Assembly: GCA_964512675.1 (NCBI GenBank)
Contig: CAZEJR010000022.1
Coordinates: 1-34,814, forward strand
DNA length: 34,814 bases
DNA from: A07HB70 sp964512675
Lineage (GTDB): Archaea; Halobacteriota; Halobacteria; Halobacteriales; Haloferacaceae
Reading direction: 5' to 3'
The position numbers and the translations under genes were made by a program. Below, in pieces: positions 23,467-31,085 of the stretch (its first letter is position 1; each line of letters opens with the position of its first letter). Under the pieces are notes generated by a model. It was not told where the DNA came from. It saw only the letters and a program-made list of their open reading frames with translations, and did no database searches.

Positions 23467-23870
23467 CAGAACACCCTCACTCCGGCGCCGTACGCCCAGA
23501 CGTCGGCTCCGGCGACCAGCAGCGACAGCGCGCCGCCCGCCAGCGCGACGTTCTTCAGGAAGTGGGTCATCTCGTCCTGTTTCTGGTCCGCGGAGACGGC
23601 CCAGAAGTCGTGAAACAGGACAGCCGCGGCGACGAGGAAGACCGCCAGCGCGCCGGCGGCGAGGACGGGCGCGACGCCCGTCACGACGCCGAGGCCGGCG
23701 CCGACGAGGACGACGCCGCTCCCGACGACACCGACACGGGGGAGCGGCAGGCCCTTCGCCTCCGCGTAGCCGGTCATCGCGTCGACGTTCTGGAAGTGAT
23801 TCAGCCCGGTGAAGGCCAAGACGCCGCCGAACAGCACACGTGCGGCGAGACCGAGTTCTGCTACGACCAT
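23466..23870 (-). CDS. DoxX family membrane protein (CatD-like)
   Basis: A 134-residue protein with four membrane helices, the DoxX size. The signature FGGVLAFTGLNHFQNVDAM lies after the first helix, and the C-terminal helix is ALAGGALSLLVAGADVWAYG. Family members are poorly defined quinone-linked or thiol-stress membrane proteins. It is the first gene of an operon with the VOC gene and divergent from an HxlR regulator. The inverted repeat at 23877-23892 falls between the likely TATA (gttcaag on the minus strand, about 23896-23902) and the ATG, a good place for repression. Confidence 0.85.
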   Translation of the reverse strand: MVVAELGLAARVLFGGVLAFTGLNHFQNVDAMTGYAEAKGLPLPRVGVVGSGVVLVGAGLGVVTGVAPVLAAGALAVFLVAAAVLFHDFWAVSADQKQDEMTHFLKNVALAGGALSLLVAGADVWAYGAGVRVF

Positions 23871-23876
23871 GTGTCA

Positions 23877-23892
23877 TCACACAGGGGTGTGA
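23877..23892. promoter_or_regulatory. Candidate operator of the DoxX-VOC operon
   Basis: TCACAC-AGGG-GTGTGA is a perfect 6-4-6 inverted repeat covering the expected transcription start of the DoxX gene. It sits between that gene and a divergent HxlR regulator gene, so it is a candidate binding site for that dimeric winged-helix protein. Confidence 0.5.
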
Positions 23893-23919
23893 CACACTTG
23901 AACGCTCGCGGACGGTCGT

Positions 23920-23932
23920 GTCACCGGGTGAC
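23920..23932. promoter_or_regulatory. Second inverted repeat in the DoxX/HxlR gap
   Basis: GTCACC-G-GGTGAC has 6-bp arms. A third copy of GTCACC follows at 23939-23944. This site lies nearer the HxlR promoter and may serve autoregulation. Confidence 0.4.
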
Positions 23933-24007
23933 GACGGCGTCACCGGTATCGTCGTGATAGGCGGTTCGTATCCGAACCTCTATGTCTGCGCGACACCGAG
24001 ACCGAAC

Positions 24008-24340
24008 GTGGCAGTAGACGACGTCTCCCGGACCGACGACTCGGAACCGTGTGCCGTGATCGACTCGCTGGACGAGATCGGCTCCCAGTGGCGGCTGGTC
24101 GTCCTCCACGACCTCCAGAACGGCGAGAAGCGGTTCAACGAGCTGAAGCGGTCGACCGACGCCTCGGCCCGCACACTCTCGCGTGTCCTCGACGACCTCG
24201 GAGAGACGGGCTACGTCACCCGGCGCGTCGAGGAGGACGCGCCGGTGGCGACCTACTACTCGCTGACCGAGAAGGGCGCGTCGCTCGCGCCGGTGTTCGA
24301 CGCGGTCGAGCGCTGGGCCGAGGAGTGGCTCCGCGCCTGA
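24008..24340 (+). CDS. HxlR-family winged-helix regulator with a single cysteine
   Basis: A 110-residue DNA-binding protein, full length for HxlR/DUF24. EPCAVIDSLDEIGSQWRLVV is the conserved N-terminal helix with Cys15. The recognition helix region is FNELKRSTDASARTLSRVL, and the wing is YVTRRVEEDAPVATYYSLTE. Cys15 is the only cysteine and sits where redox-sensing YodB/CatR-type regulators have theirs, so thiol modification by quinones or disulfides is plausible. GTG at 24008 has ctctatg about 27 nt upstream. It is divergent from DoxX-VOC, its probable target. Confidence 0.87.
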   Translation: MAVDDVSRTDDSEPCAVIDSLDEIGSQWRLVVLHDLQNGEKRFNELKRSTDASARTLSRVLDDLGETGYVTRRVEEDAPVATYYSLTEKGASLAPVFDAVERWAEEWLRA

Positions 24341-24430
24341 GCCGTCACGAGCGGGGCGCTTCGGCGCGAACCGGAGGAGTCCGGCTTCGACGTCGACGGC
24401 TTGACCTCCGTGCGGCGTCTAGCGGCGGTC

Positions 24431-25000
24431 GTGACAGCAGACGACCAGCCACCGACGCCCGACAGCCGCGTGACCCGTCTGGCCGTCCTCGCCGTCCTCG
24501 TCGCCGGCGGTGTCGCCACGGCGCTCGCGGTCGGGGTCGGGCCCGTGCCCGGCGGCGACACCGGTGAGACGGCAAACGACCGTCCGGCGGCTGCCGCGAC
24601 ACCGGGACCGACCTCCGGGAGCGGCGTCGCTCCCGCCACGGCGACGCCCGAACCACGGCCCGAGTTCGCGGTCATCGTCGACCGGACCGAGCGGTGCGGC
24701 CAGGTCTGTCGGGACGTGACCTCGACGATCGAGAACACCGGGACGGAGGCGGCGACGGGGACCACCGTCGACACCCGGGTCTACGTCGGGCGGGATACGG
24801 GCGGCGACGTCGTCTGGCGGGGCACAGAGGCGATCGGGTCGCTCGGCCCCGGGGCGACGTTTACGACGACGACGCGCGTCGAGCTGTCGTACGCCGGCGC
24901 CGCCGCGGTTCGGACCGCCGACGGCTGGATCACGGTCCAGACAATCGTCGAGTCCGATCAGCGCACGGTGACGTTCGCGGAGTCACGACAGGTGGCGTGA
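24431..25000 (+). CDS. Membrane-anchored extracellular protein with paired-cysteine beta domain
   Basis: A 189-residue protein. One N-terminal membrane helix (VTRLAVLAVLVAGGVATALA, about 14-33) is followed by a proline/threonine-rich linker and a beta-rich domain. The domain opens with DRTERCGQVCRDVTSTIENT (C-x3-C, likely a disulfide) and continues with VYVGRDTGGDVVWRGTEAIG. This domain recurs in many haloarchaeal cell-surface proteins, with no known activity. GTG at 24431 (MTADDQPPT) is favoured; earlier in-frame TTG 24401 and GTG 24410 are possible. It follows the HxlR gene by 90 nt. Confidence 0.75.
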   Translation: MTADDQPPTPDSRVTRLAVLAVLVAGGVATALAVGVGPVPGGDTGETANDRPAAAATPGPTSGSGVAPATATPEPRPEFAVIVDRTERCGQVCRDVTSTIENTGTEAATGTTVDTRVYVGRDTGGDVVWRGTEAIGSLGPGATFTTTTRVELSYAGAAAVRTADGWITVQTIVESDQRTVTFAESRQVA

Positions 25001-25037
25001 CCGACGACCACTTGTCGCTCCGTCCCCGACGAAACCC

Positions 25038-26285
25038 GTGAAGCTCCGGTTTCTGGGCGGCGCACGCGAGGTCGGTCGGTCGGCGCTCCTCGTCGACGAC
25101 CGCCTCCTCGTCGACTACGGGATGCTGGCGGGCGACCCCCCGCGCTACCCGGTCGACGCGCCGACGCCGGAGGCGGTCGTCGTCTCCCACGGCCATCTCG
25201 ACCACGCCGGTCTCCTGCCTGCCCTCCTCGCCGGCGACGCGCGCCCGCCGGTCCACTGGACACCGCCGACACGCGACCTCGCGCTCCTGCTCGCGCGCGA
25301 CACGCTGAAGATCCGGAGCCGCGAGCGACGCGGCGGCACCTACGACTGCCCGTTTACCGACGCCGAGCGCCGCCGCCTGACGGAGGTCTCGCGGCTTCAC
25401 GGCTACGGCGACCCGTTCGAACCCGTCCCCGGCTACGAGGTGACGTTTCACGACGCCGGTCACGTACCCGGGAGCGCCCACGTCGTGGTCGAACACGACG
25501 GCACCCGCCTGCTCTACACCGGCGACTTCCACACGGACGACCAGCGCCTGCTCGCCGGGACGACCGCCCGGCCCGACGCAGACGCCGTGGTGTGTGAGTC
25601 TACGTACTCGGACGTGACCCACGACCCGCGGGACGCGGTCGAGCGCCGCTTTGCGGAGCGCCTGCGCGAGACGGTCTGGAACGGCGGGACCGCCGTCGTC
25701 CCCGCGTTCGCGGTTGGACGGACACAGGAGGTGCTCATGATCTGTGCGGCCCACGACATCGACTGCTACGTCGACGGGATGGGCAGACGGGTGACCCGAC
25801 TGTTCCTCGACCGGCCCGAGTACCTCCGTGACGCCGACGCTCTGCGAGCAGCCGCCGGTCACGCACGGTTCGTCGAGAACCCCGGACAGCGCGAGCGGAT
25901 CGCCGAGCAGAACACGGTCGTCGTCACTACGAGCGGAATGCTCTCCGGCGGGCCGGCGATGACGTACGTGCCCGCGATACGGGGGTCACCGACCAACCTC
26001 GTCGCGCTGACGGGCTACCAGGTCGAAGGGACGCCGGGGCGCGAACTGCTCGACCGGGGCCGTGCCGAGTTCGACGGTCGGGTCCTGCCGGTCAGCGCCC
26101 GCGTCGAGGACCACGACTTCTCGGCACACGCCGACCGCGAGGGCCTGCGCGAGTTCCTCGCGGCCTACCGTGACACACGCGTCCTCGTGACCCACGGCGA
26201 CCGCTGCGAGGCGTTCGCCGCCGACCTCCGGGGCGACGGCTACGACGCGCGCGCACCGGCTGTCGGTGAGACGGTCGAGGTGTGA
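25038..26285 (+). CDS. Metallo-beta-lactamase/beta-CASP nuclease (aCPSF/RNase J-like)
   Basis: A 415-residue two-metal RNA nuclease candidate. MBL motif 2 is SHGHLDHAG (His51, His53, Asp55, His56); AGHVPGSAHVV and LLYTGDFHTDD supply further ligands. Beta-CASP motifs follow: VVCEST(Y) (A-like acidic), VPAFAVGRTQEVLMI, TTSGMLSGGPAM and DHDFSAHADREGLREFL, with VTHGD near the end. It lacks the KH domains of full archaeal CPSF1, so it resembles the shorter aCPSF2 or mRNA 3'-end exonuclease-type proteins. The GTG at 25038 is the only good start. Cytoplasmic RNA processing or decay is inferred. Confidence 0.87.
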   Translation: MKLRFLGGAREVGRSALLVDDRLLVDYGMLAGDPPRYPVDAPTPEAVVVSHGHLDHAGLLPALLAGDARPPVHWTPPTRDLALLLARDTLKIRSRERRGGTYDCPFTDAERRRLTEVSRLHGYGDPFEPVPGYEVTFHDAGHVPGSAHVVVEHDGTRLLYTGDFHTDDQRLLAGTTARPDADAVVCESTYSDVTHDPRDAVERRFAERLRETVWNGGTAVVPAFAVGRTQEVLMICAAHDIDCYVDGMGRRVTRLFLDRPEYLRDADALRAAAGHARFVENPGQRERIAEQNTVVVTTSGMLSGGPAMTYVPAIRGSPTNLVALTGYQVEGTPGRELLDRGRAEFDGRVLPVSARVEDHDFSAHADREGLREFLAAYRDTRVLVTHGDRCEAFAADLRGDGYDARAPAVGETVEV

Positions 26286-26328
26286 CGCGACCGGCAGGCT
26301 CTGGCCGCTCGCGTCCGACTGCCCAGCC

Positions 26329-26559
26329 GTGACACGTACGGTCGTCTACAGCCGGGATGGCCGTCACCTCCGTGAGCGCGCCCGCGAGACAGCCGACGCC
26401 GTCGCCGCCCTGCGCGACGCCGAGGACGACCGCGTCCCGGTCGTCGCGGTCGGTGGCGAGGAGGCGGTCGAGGTACGGGCCGACGCCGACGAGTCCGGGC
26501 GCTGCTCGACGGGCAGCGTCACCCCACGCCCGCGCCAGACTTACGACCGGGGACGGTAG
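26329..26559 (+). CDS. Possible small protein, unknown
   Basis: A 76-residue frame (GTG ACA start typical of the organism) sits between the nuclease and flavoprotein genes. The first 60 residues are acidic with GC-rich third positions (TRTVVYSRDGRHLRERARET then VPVVAVGGEEAVEVRADADE). The last 17 are basic and look untranslated. No TATA box or family is recognised. It could be a real micro-protein or the 5' part of a shortened gene. Confidence 0.38.
   Translation: MTRTVVYSRDGRHLRERARETADAVAALRDAEDDRVPVVAVGGEEAVEVRADADESGRCSTGSVTPRPRQTYDRGR
26539..26544 (+). promoter_or_regulatory. TATA-like box of the flavoprotein gene
   Basis: The box acttac is centred 27-28 nt before the ATG at 26569. Confidence 0.4.
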
Positions 26560-26568
26560 AGCGGCGAC

Positions 26569-28008
26569 ATGGCACCGGACCCCTTCGTCGTGGTCGGCGG
26601 CGACGCCGCCGGCCTCTCCGCCGCGAGCAAGTTCGTCCGCGAACGGGCAGACGGCCGCGAGGTCGTCGTCTTCGAGCGCGGGTCGTGGGTGTCGTACGCC
26701 CACTGCGGCACGCCGTACTACGTCAAGGGCGAGGTGGACTCGCTCCTCGACCTCACGACACTCTCGCCCGCCGACGTCGCGGACAGGGGCATCGACCTCC
26801 GGCGAGACCACGAGGTGACGGGGCTCGCGCCGGACCGCGACGTCGTGCGGGTCGTCGGGCCGGACGGGCCGTTCGACCAGCCGTTCTCCGACCTCCTCGT
26901 CGCGACGGGCGCGACGGCCTCGGACGGGCCGTTCGACCTCTCGCCGGCCGGCGCGTTCACCCTCCACGGACTCGACGACGCCGCGGCGCTCCGGGCGCTC
27001 GTCACCCCGCCCGGCGAGCCGCTGGGGGACGGCGACCTGCCCGACGCCGTCGACGAGACCCGGGTCGAGCGGTACGCCGACGACCCCGTGCCCGACGCGG
27101 TCGCCGTCGTCGGCGGGGGCTACGTCGGCGTCGAGATGGCCGAGGCGTTCAGCGCCCGCGGGACGACCGTCCACCTGTTCCAGCGTCCGGAGCACCTCGT
27201 TCCGGCGTTCGGCCCCGACGCCGCCGCCGTCCTCGCCGACGCCCTCGCGGACGCGGGGGTCCACCTCCACCTCGGCGGCGAGGTGACGGGGGTGCAGAGC
27301 ACCGACGGACGCGTGACCGGCGTGGCCCACGACGGTCACCCGGACGATCCGACCCCCTTGCCGGTCGGCGCCGTCCTCGTCGGCGTCGGTATCGAGCCGG
27401 CGGTCGGCCCCGTCGTCGAGAGTGGGGTCGACCTCGGCGACTCGGGTGCGGTCGCGGTCGACCGTTACGGACGGACCTCGCGCCCGGGCGTCTACGCCGC
27501 CGGCGACTGCGCCGAGGCGCGCCACGTCGTCACCGGCGACCCGACGTGGGTGCCGCTCGGCCTGACGGCCAACCGTGCCGGCCGGGCGGTCGGCGCGACG
27601 GTCGCGGGCGACCCGACGCCGACGGGCGGCGTCGCGGGCACGGCGGCGGTGAAGGCGTTCGACGCCGAGGCGGGTCGAACCGGACTCGTCGGCGACGAGG
27701 CGGCGCGCGAGGCCGGCTTCGAGCCCGTCACAGAGACGGTCACCGCGGGATCACGGTCGGGCTACTACCCCGGGACGGCGGAGACGACAGTCACACTCAC
27801 CGCCGACGCCCCGACCGGGCGGCTGCTCGGGGGGGCCGTCGCGGGCACGGACCGGGCCGCGATCCGGATCGACACGCTCGCGACGGCGCTGGAGTCGTCG
27901 ATGACCGTCGCCGGCTTAGAGCGGGCCGACCTCGCGTACGCGCCGCCGTTCTCGCCCGTCTGGGACCCCGTGCTCGTCGCCGCGAAGGTGCTCAACGGTC
28001 GGCTGTGA
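26569..28008 (+). CDS. FAD/NAD(P) disulfide oxidoreductase of the CoA-disulfide reductase/NADH oxidase group
   Basis: A 479-residue flavoenzyme. The FAD Rossmann loop is VVVGGDAAGLSAASKF at the N-terminus; the NAD(P) loop is VAVVGGGYVGVEMAEAF (about 178-194); and the second FAD motif is GVYAAGDCAEARHV. A single redox cysteine, Cys46 in VSYAHCGTPYYV, matches the SxxxCG site of CoA-disulfide reductases, NADH oxidases and persulfide reductases rather than the CxxxxC pair of lipoamide dehydrogenases. The C-terminal dimerisation domain is present. The true substrate (CoA disulfide, persulfide, oxygen or gamma-glutamylcysteine-type thiol) cannot be decided. Confidence 0.88.
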   Translation: MAPDPFVVVGGDAAGLSAASKFVRERADGREVVVFERGSWVSYAHCGTPYYVKGEVDSLLDLTTLSPADVADRGIDLRRDHEVTGLAPDRDVVRVVGPDGPFDQPFSDLLVATGATASDGPFDLSPAGAFTLHGLDDAAALRALVTPPGEPLGDGDLPDAVDETRVERYADDPVPDAVAVVGGGYVGVEMAEAFSARGTTVHLFQRPEHLVPAFGPDAAAVLADALADAGVHLHLGGEVTGVQSTDGRVTGVAHDGHPDDPTPLPVGAVLVGVGIEPAVGPVVESGVDLGDSGAVAVDRYGRTSRPGVYAAGDCAEARHVVTGDPTWVPLGLTANRAGRAVGATVAGDPTPTGGVAGTAAVKAFDAEAGRTGLVGDEAAREAGFEPVTETVTAGSRSGYYPGTAETTVTLTADAPTGRLLGGAVAGTDRAAIRIDTLATALESSMTVAGLERADLAYAPPFSPVWDPVLVAAKVLNGRL

Positions 28009-28045
28009 CCCCCGGAGCTCTGCGGCTGTCACCCGACCTGCGGAC

Positions 28046-28290
28046 GTGGCCGAACGGACCGCCACGGTCGGGGCGGGAGCGGCGACGCGGTGTCGCGTCT
28101 CGGCTTCGGCGCGACGCGGCTCCGTGTCCCGGGCGTGCTCGGCGACCCGGCGGATCCCGAGACCGTGTGGCGGGTCGTCCTCCCGGATCCCGGCACCGCC
28201 TCCGTCGCCCACCTCGCGGCGAAGGCCGCCGCCGCCGACCGGACGCGGACGACGGGGAGTTCGACCGCCTCGCTCGCGGCGGGTGCGCTA
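28046..28290 (+). pseudogene. Aldo/keto reductase remnant: two frameshifts and a large internal deletion
   Basis: GTG at 28046 opens AERTATVGAGAAT in one frame. After a frameshift near 28088 the second frame reads VSRLGFGATRLRVPGVLGDP and then ADPETVWRV, as in the start of haloarchaeal aldo/keto reductases. It passes directly into VLPDPGTASVAHLAAKAAAA, the C-terminal phosphate-binding strand (consensus IPGT-SVAHLEEN-AA). A second frameshift near 28245 restores DDGEFDRLA, the usual terminal helix. About 200 middle residues, including the catalytic Asp-Tyr-Lys-His, are missing. The stretch is therefore a decayed gene and not a working enzyme. Confidence 0.68.
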
Positions 28291-28572
28291 CTCCTCGGCG
28301 GCCTCCTCGACCCGGGACGCGTGGCGTTCGAGCGCTGCTGCCACCGTCCGGGCCTCCGCCGGCGAGAGGCGGACGCGGTCGGCGTGAGCCGGTACGTCGT
28401 CAAGCTCGGTGTTGTCGAGTTCGACCTCGAGCCGGACCTCGTCCGGGCTCTCGCGGTCGGCGGTGACGTTCAACACACCCAGGGCCCGCTCCTCGAACTC
28501 GTGACCGACGGCCTCGCCGTCGACGGTGTCGAGGGTGGTGTAGGCGTTCACCCGCAGGAGCCGGTCGGTCAC
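28288..28572 (-). CDS. Small conserved haloarchaeal protein (DUF6360-like)
   Basis: A 94-residue acidic protein: VTDRLLRVNAYTTLDTVDGE at the start, then ALGVLNVTADRESPDEVRLE and VELDNTELDDVPAHADRVRL. The ending is a helical LSPAEARTVAAALERHA. The sequence matches a haloarchaeal family I recall as DUF6360, of unknown function. GTG at 28570-28572 overlaps the TGA of the upstream gene (GTGA), so it is the second gene of a two-gene operon. Its 3' end abuts the aldo/keto reductase remnant. Confidence 0.78.
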   Translation of the reverse strand: MTDRLLRVNAYTTLDTVDGEAVGHEFEERALGVLNVTADRESPDEVRLEVELDNTELDDVPAHADRVRLSPAEARTVAAALERHASRVEEAAEE

Positions 28573-28853
28573 GCCCGACCCTCCAGTCCGTCGCGCGCGG
28601 CGACAACCGCCTCGCGCGCAGCCGCGACGTGGGCCGCGGCCTCGGGGTTCCCCGGAGGCGGACCGTCGAGCAGCCGGTCGAGGTGGTCGAGTCGTGTCGC
28701 GACGGCGTCGCGGTCGAGCGCCGGGTCGGCAGCCTGCGCCGCGACGGCGGCGGCCTCGCCGAGCCACGGGCTGGCGTCGGGCGAGACGGGCAGTTCGGCG
28801 GTCGCCTCGAGGCGGTCGCGGGCCGTCTCGATGTGCGTTGTAGGGTCGGTCAC
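28569..28853 (-). CDS. Hypothetical helical protein, unknown function
   Basis: A 94-residue, alanine-rich, predicted all-helical protein (TDPTTHIETARDRLEATAEL, then LDHLDRLLDGPPPGN and AAHVAAAREAVVAARDGLEG). It probably forms a small helical bundle. GTG at 28851-28853 is chosen; cttgac on the minus strand lies about 25 nt upstream. An in-frame start at 28880 would add nine residues. It is coupled to the DUF6360-like gene by a 4-nt overlap, so the two may act together. No motif identifies a role. Confidence 0.7.
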   Translation of the reverse strand: MTDPTTHIETARDRLEATAELPVSPDASPWLGEAAAVAAQAADPALDRDAVATRLDHLDRLLDGPPPGNPEAAAHVAAAREAVVAARDGLEGRA

Positions 28854-28893
28854 GACGAGGGCGAGGGGGCGGGCGGTCAAGCCGGTTGTGGCC

Positions 28894-30669
28894 TCAGTCG
28901 TCGGCCAGCGGCGTCCCCTCGCTGTCGGTCGGCGCCGGGCCGGCGTCCATGCCGTCCTCCTCCGCGTAGGGGTACCACGTCAGCTTCGTGTTGTGCATGT
29001 ACGGGTCCTCGTAGTCCGTCTCCTCCGGGACGACGAGGTCGGCGAGCGTCTCCTCGTCCGTGCGGGCGACGAACTCGCGGAACGTCTCGTCGTCCTCGCG
29101 CCGGTCGGCGAACGCGCCGAGGAGGTTGTCGATTGCGCCCGGCACCTCGTCGGCGGGGACGCGCTGGGTCACCCAGTCGGCGAAGCGCGGGAACTCGCCG
29201 AGGCCGCCGCCGAGACCGATGTCGAGCGCCTCGACCGCCTCGCCGTCCTTCCGGGTCTTCATGCCGCGCAGCGAGACGTCGGCGATCTGTGGCTGTGCAC
29301 ACGACGCGGTGCAGCCCGAGAGGTGGATGTGGAAGTCCTCGACGCCGTCGGGCAGCGAGACGTGCTCTTTCAGCCAGCGGGCGTAGCGCACCTGTCGGTT
29401 CTTCGTCTCGACGATCGAGAGCGAGCAGAACTCCGTGCCCGTACAGGCGATGGAGCCGCGCATGAACGGGTGCGGGTCCGGCGAGTAGTCCTCGAGCAGC
29501 GGCTCGGCGAGCAGGTCGTCGAGGTCGGACTCGGGGACGTCGGTGACGAGGACGTTCTGGCGCTGGGTCACCCGGACCTCGCCGGAGCCGTACTCGTCGG
29601 CGAGGCGCGCGAGTTCGGCGGTGTCGTCGGCGCCCATCCGCCCGACGAGGACGTTCAGGCCGACGTAGTAGCTGCCGTCTGCCTGTTCGTGGACGCCGAC
29701 GTGGTCGTTGTGTCCGCCGTTCGCGCCGCCGGCGTTGTACGAGTAGTCGTCACGCAGGTCCTCGCCGGCACGGTCGAGTTCGAAGTCGACGTACTCCGCC
29801 TGGAGCAGGTCGCGCATCTCGTCGGCGCCCATCTCGTCGACGAGGAACTTCATCCGGGCGCTGAACCGGTCCTCGCGGTCGCCGTGGTCGCGAAACAGCG
29901 CGGAGAGGGCGCCGCCAACCTCGACGGCCTCCTCCGGGTCGACGAACACGTCGATGTCGCGGGCGAACCGCGGCTCGTTTCGCGCCAGGCCGCCGCCGAC
30001 GCGGACGTTGAACCCCCGTACCGGCTCGCCGTCGCGCTCCTTTGTCGCCGGCTCGAACGCGAGGTCGTTTATATCGCCCTGCCCGCAGCCCTCGCGACAG
30101 CCCGTGACACTCACCTTCCACTTCCGCGGGAGGTTCGAGTGGTCGTCGTCGCCCTTGTACGTCTCGTGGAGCCGTTCGGCGAGCGGCAGGGCGTCGACGT
30201 GTTCGTGTTTGTCCTTGCCGGCGACGGGACACCCGACGATGTTGCGCCACGAGTCGCCACAGGCCTGCTGGGTCGACAGCCCGGCCTCCTCGAGGCGCTC
30301 GAATATCTCCGGTACGTCCTCGATCTTGATCCAGTGGAGCTGGATCGACTGCCGGGTCGTCCAGTCGACGTACGCGTCGCCGAACTCCGGGTTCTCCGCG
30401 GGACCGGTCGCGTACTCCTGTGCCACCTCGGCGACGACCGCCGCCTGTCCCGGCTTCAGGACCCCGTTCGGCGTCCCGATCCGCATCATGAAGTAGCTCT
30501 CCTGACCGGTTCGCTGGTGGTACAGTCCCCACCACTTGAACCGCTCGAACCAGGCGTCGTGTTCGTCGTCCGGGATCGCGTCCCACCCCTCCTCGGCGAA
30601 CCGGAACAGGTGGTCCCGGATCTCGTTCCCGTACGTCTCCGACTTCCACCGCTCGACGTCCGTGGGCAT
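28894..30669 (-). CDS. Ferredoxin-dependent nitrite (or sulfite) reductase, siroheme/4Fe-4S
   Basis: A 591-residue assimilatory six-electron reductase. The four ligands of the 4Fe-4S cluster bridged to siroheme are Cys409 and Cys415 (ACTGTEFCS, C-x5-C) and Cys453 and Cys457 (SGCTASCAQ, C-x3-C). CTGTEFC...VETKN is the form seen in NirA nitrite reductases. The two ferrodoxin-like half-domains are visible around TRQSIQLHWIKIED and TQRQNVLVTDVPE. No nitrate-assimilation or sulfate-assimilation gene lies nearby, so the substrate is not certain. ATG 30667-30669 has tata 26-27 nt upstream; it is monocistronic. Confidence 0.87.
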   Translation of the reverse strand: MPTDVERWKSETYGNEIRDHLFRFAEEGWDAIPDDEHDAWFERFKWWGLYHQRTGQESYFMMRIGTPNGVLKPGQAAVVAEVAQEYATGPAENPEFGDAYVDWTTRQSIQLHWIKIEDVPEIFERLEEAGLSTQQACGDSWRNIVGCPVAGKDKHEHVDALPLAERLHETYKGDDDHSNLPRKWKVSVTGCREGCGQGDINDLAFEPATKERDGEPVRGFNVRVGGGLARNEPRFARDIDVFVDPEEAVEVGGALSALFRDHGDREDRFSARMKFLVDEMGADEMRDLLQAEYVDFELDRAGEDLRDDYSYNAGGANGGHNDHVGVHEQADGSYYVGLNVLVGRMGADDTAELARLADEYGSGEVRVTQRQNVLVTDVPESDLDDLLAEPLLEDYSPDPHPFMRGSIACTGTEFCSLSIVETKNRQVRYARWLKEHVSLPDGVEDFHIHLSGCTASCAQPQIADVSLRGMKTRKDGEAVEALDIGLGGGLGEFPRFADWVTQRVPADEVPGAIDNLLGAFADRREDDETFREFVARTDEETLADLVVPEETDYEDPYMHNTKLTWYPYAEEDGMDAGPAPTDSEGTPLADD

Positions 30670-30692
30670 TGTCCACTCCACGGGGCGCCCCG

Positions 30693-30699
30693 GTATACG
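30693..30699 (-). promoter_or_regulatory. TATA box of the nitrite/sulfite reductase gene
   Basis: The palindromic gtatac core (ggtatacg region) is centred 26-27 nt before the ATG at 30669, favouring it over the in-frame GTG at 30681. Confidence 0.55.
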
Positions 30700-30725
30700 C
30701 CCGTGCCCCGCGTCAACCGTCTCCG

Positions 30726-31085
30726 CTACTCTCCGTCTCCGGCACCGGTTGCCGGTTCCGCGCCGCCGACGCGCGAACGGGCGCTCTCGCCGGCGGTGAC
30801 CCGGACCGCGTCGTCGGAGACCGGGCGGTACGAGCCGTCGACGAACCGACCGACGGCGAGGTGGCCGGTCACCGTCTCCCGGCTACAGGCCAGACAGCGC
30901 CCGGCGACGCGTGCGGTGACCGTCTGCCTGTCGACGCCGACGTCGACGATCCCCTCGACCAGCAGGTCCGCGACGGGGCAGTCACAGACCCCGCGGACGC
31001 GCCAGAGTTCGCTCGCGCCAGCCCGCCGTCGGTCGTCTACCGACACCCACGCGCCGTCGTCGAGCGTCCGGAGCCGGTGGCTCAC
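30726..31085 (-). CDS. Hypothetical protein with C-x-C and C-x2-C cysteines (possible zinc site)
   Basis: A 119-residue soluble protein. VRGVCDCPVADLL (Cys34, Cys36) and AGRCLACSRETVTG (Cys64, Cys67) could hold one zinc between two beta sheets (GIVDVGVDRQTVTARV between them). The C-terminal 25 residues are polar and probably disordered. GTG at 31083-31085 is preferred for its acidic N-terminus (VSHRLRTLDDG); GTG at 31115 would add ten residues. No family was recognised. It ends 57 nt before the reductase start region, on the same strand, upstream of it. Confidence 0.6.
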   Translation of the reverse strand: MSHRLRTLDDGAWVSVDDRRRAGASELWRVRGVCDCPVADLLVEGIVDVGVDRQTVTARVAGRCLACSRETVTGHLAVGRFVDGSYRPVSDDAVRVTAGESARSRVGGAEPATGAGDGE

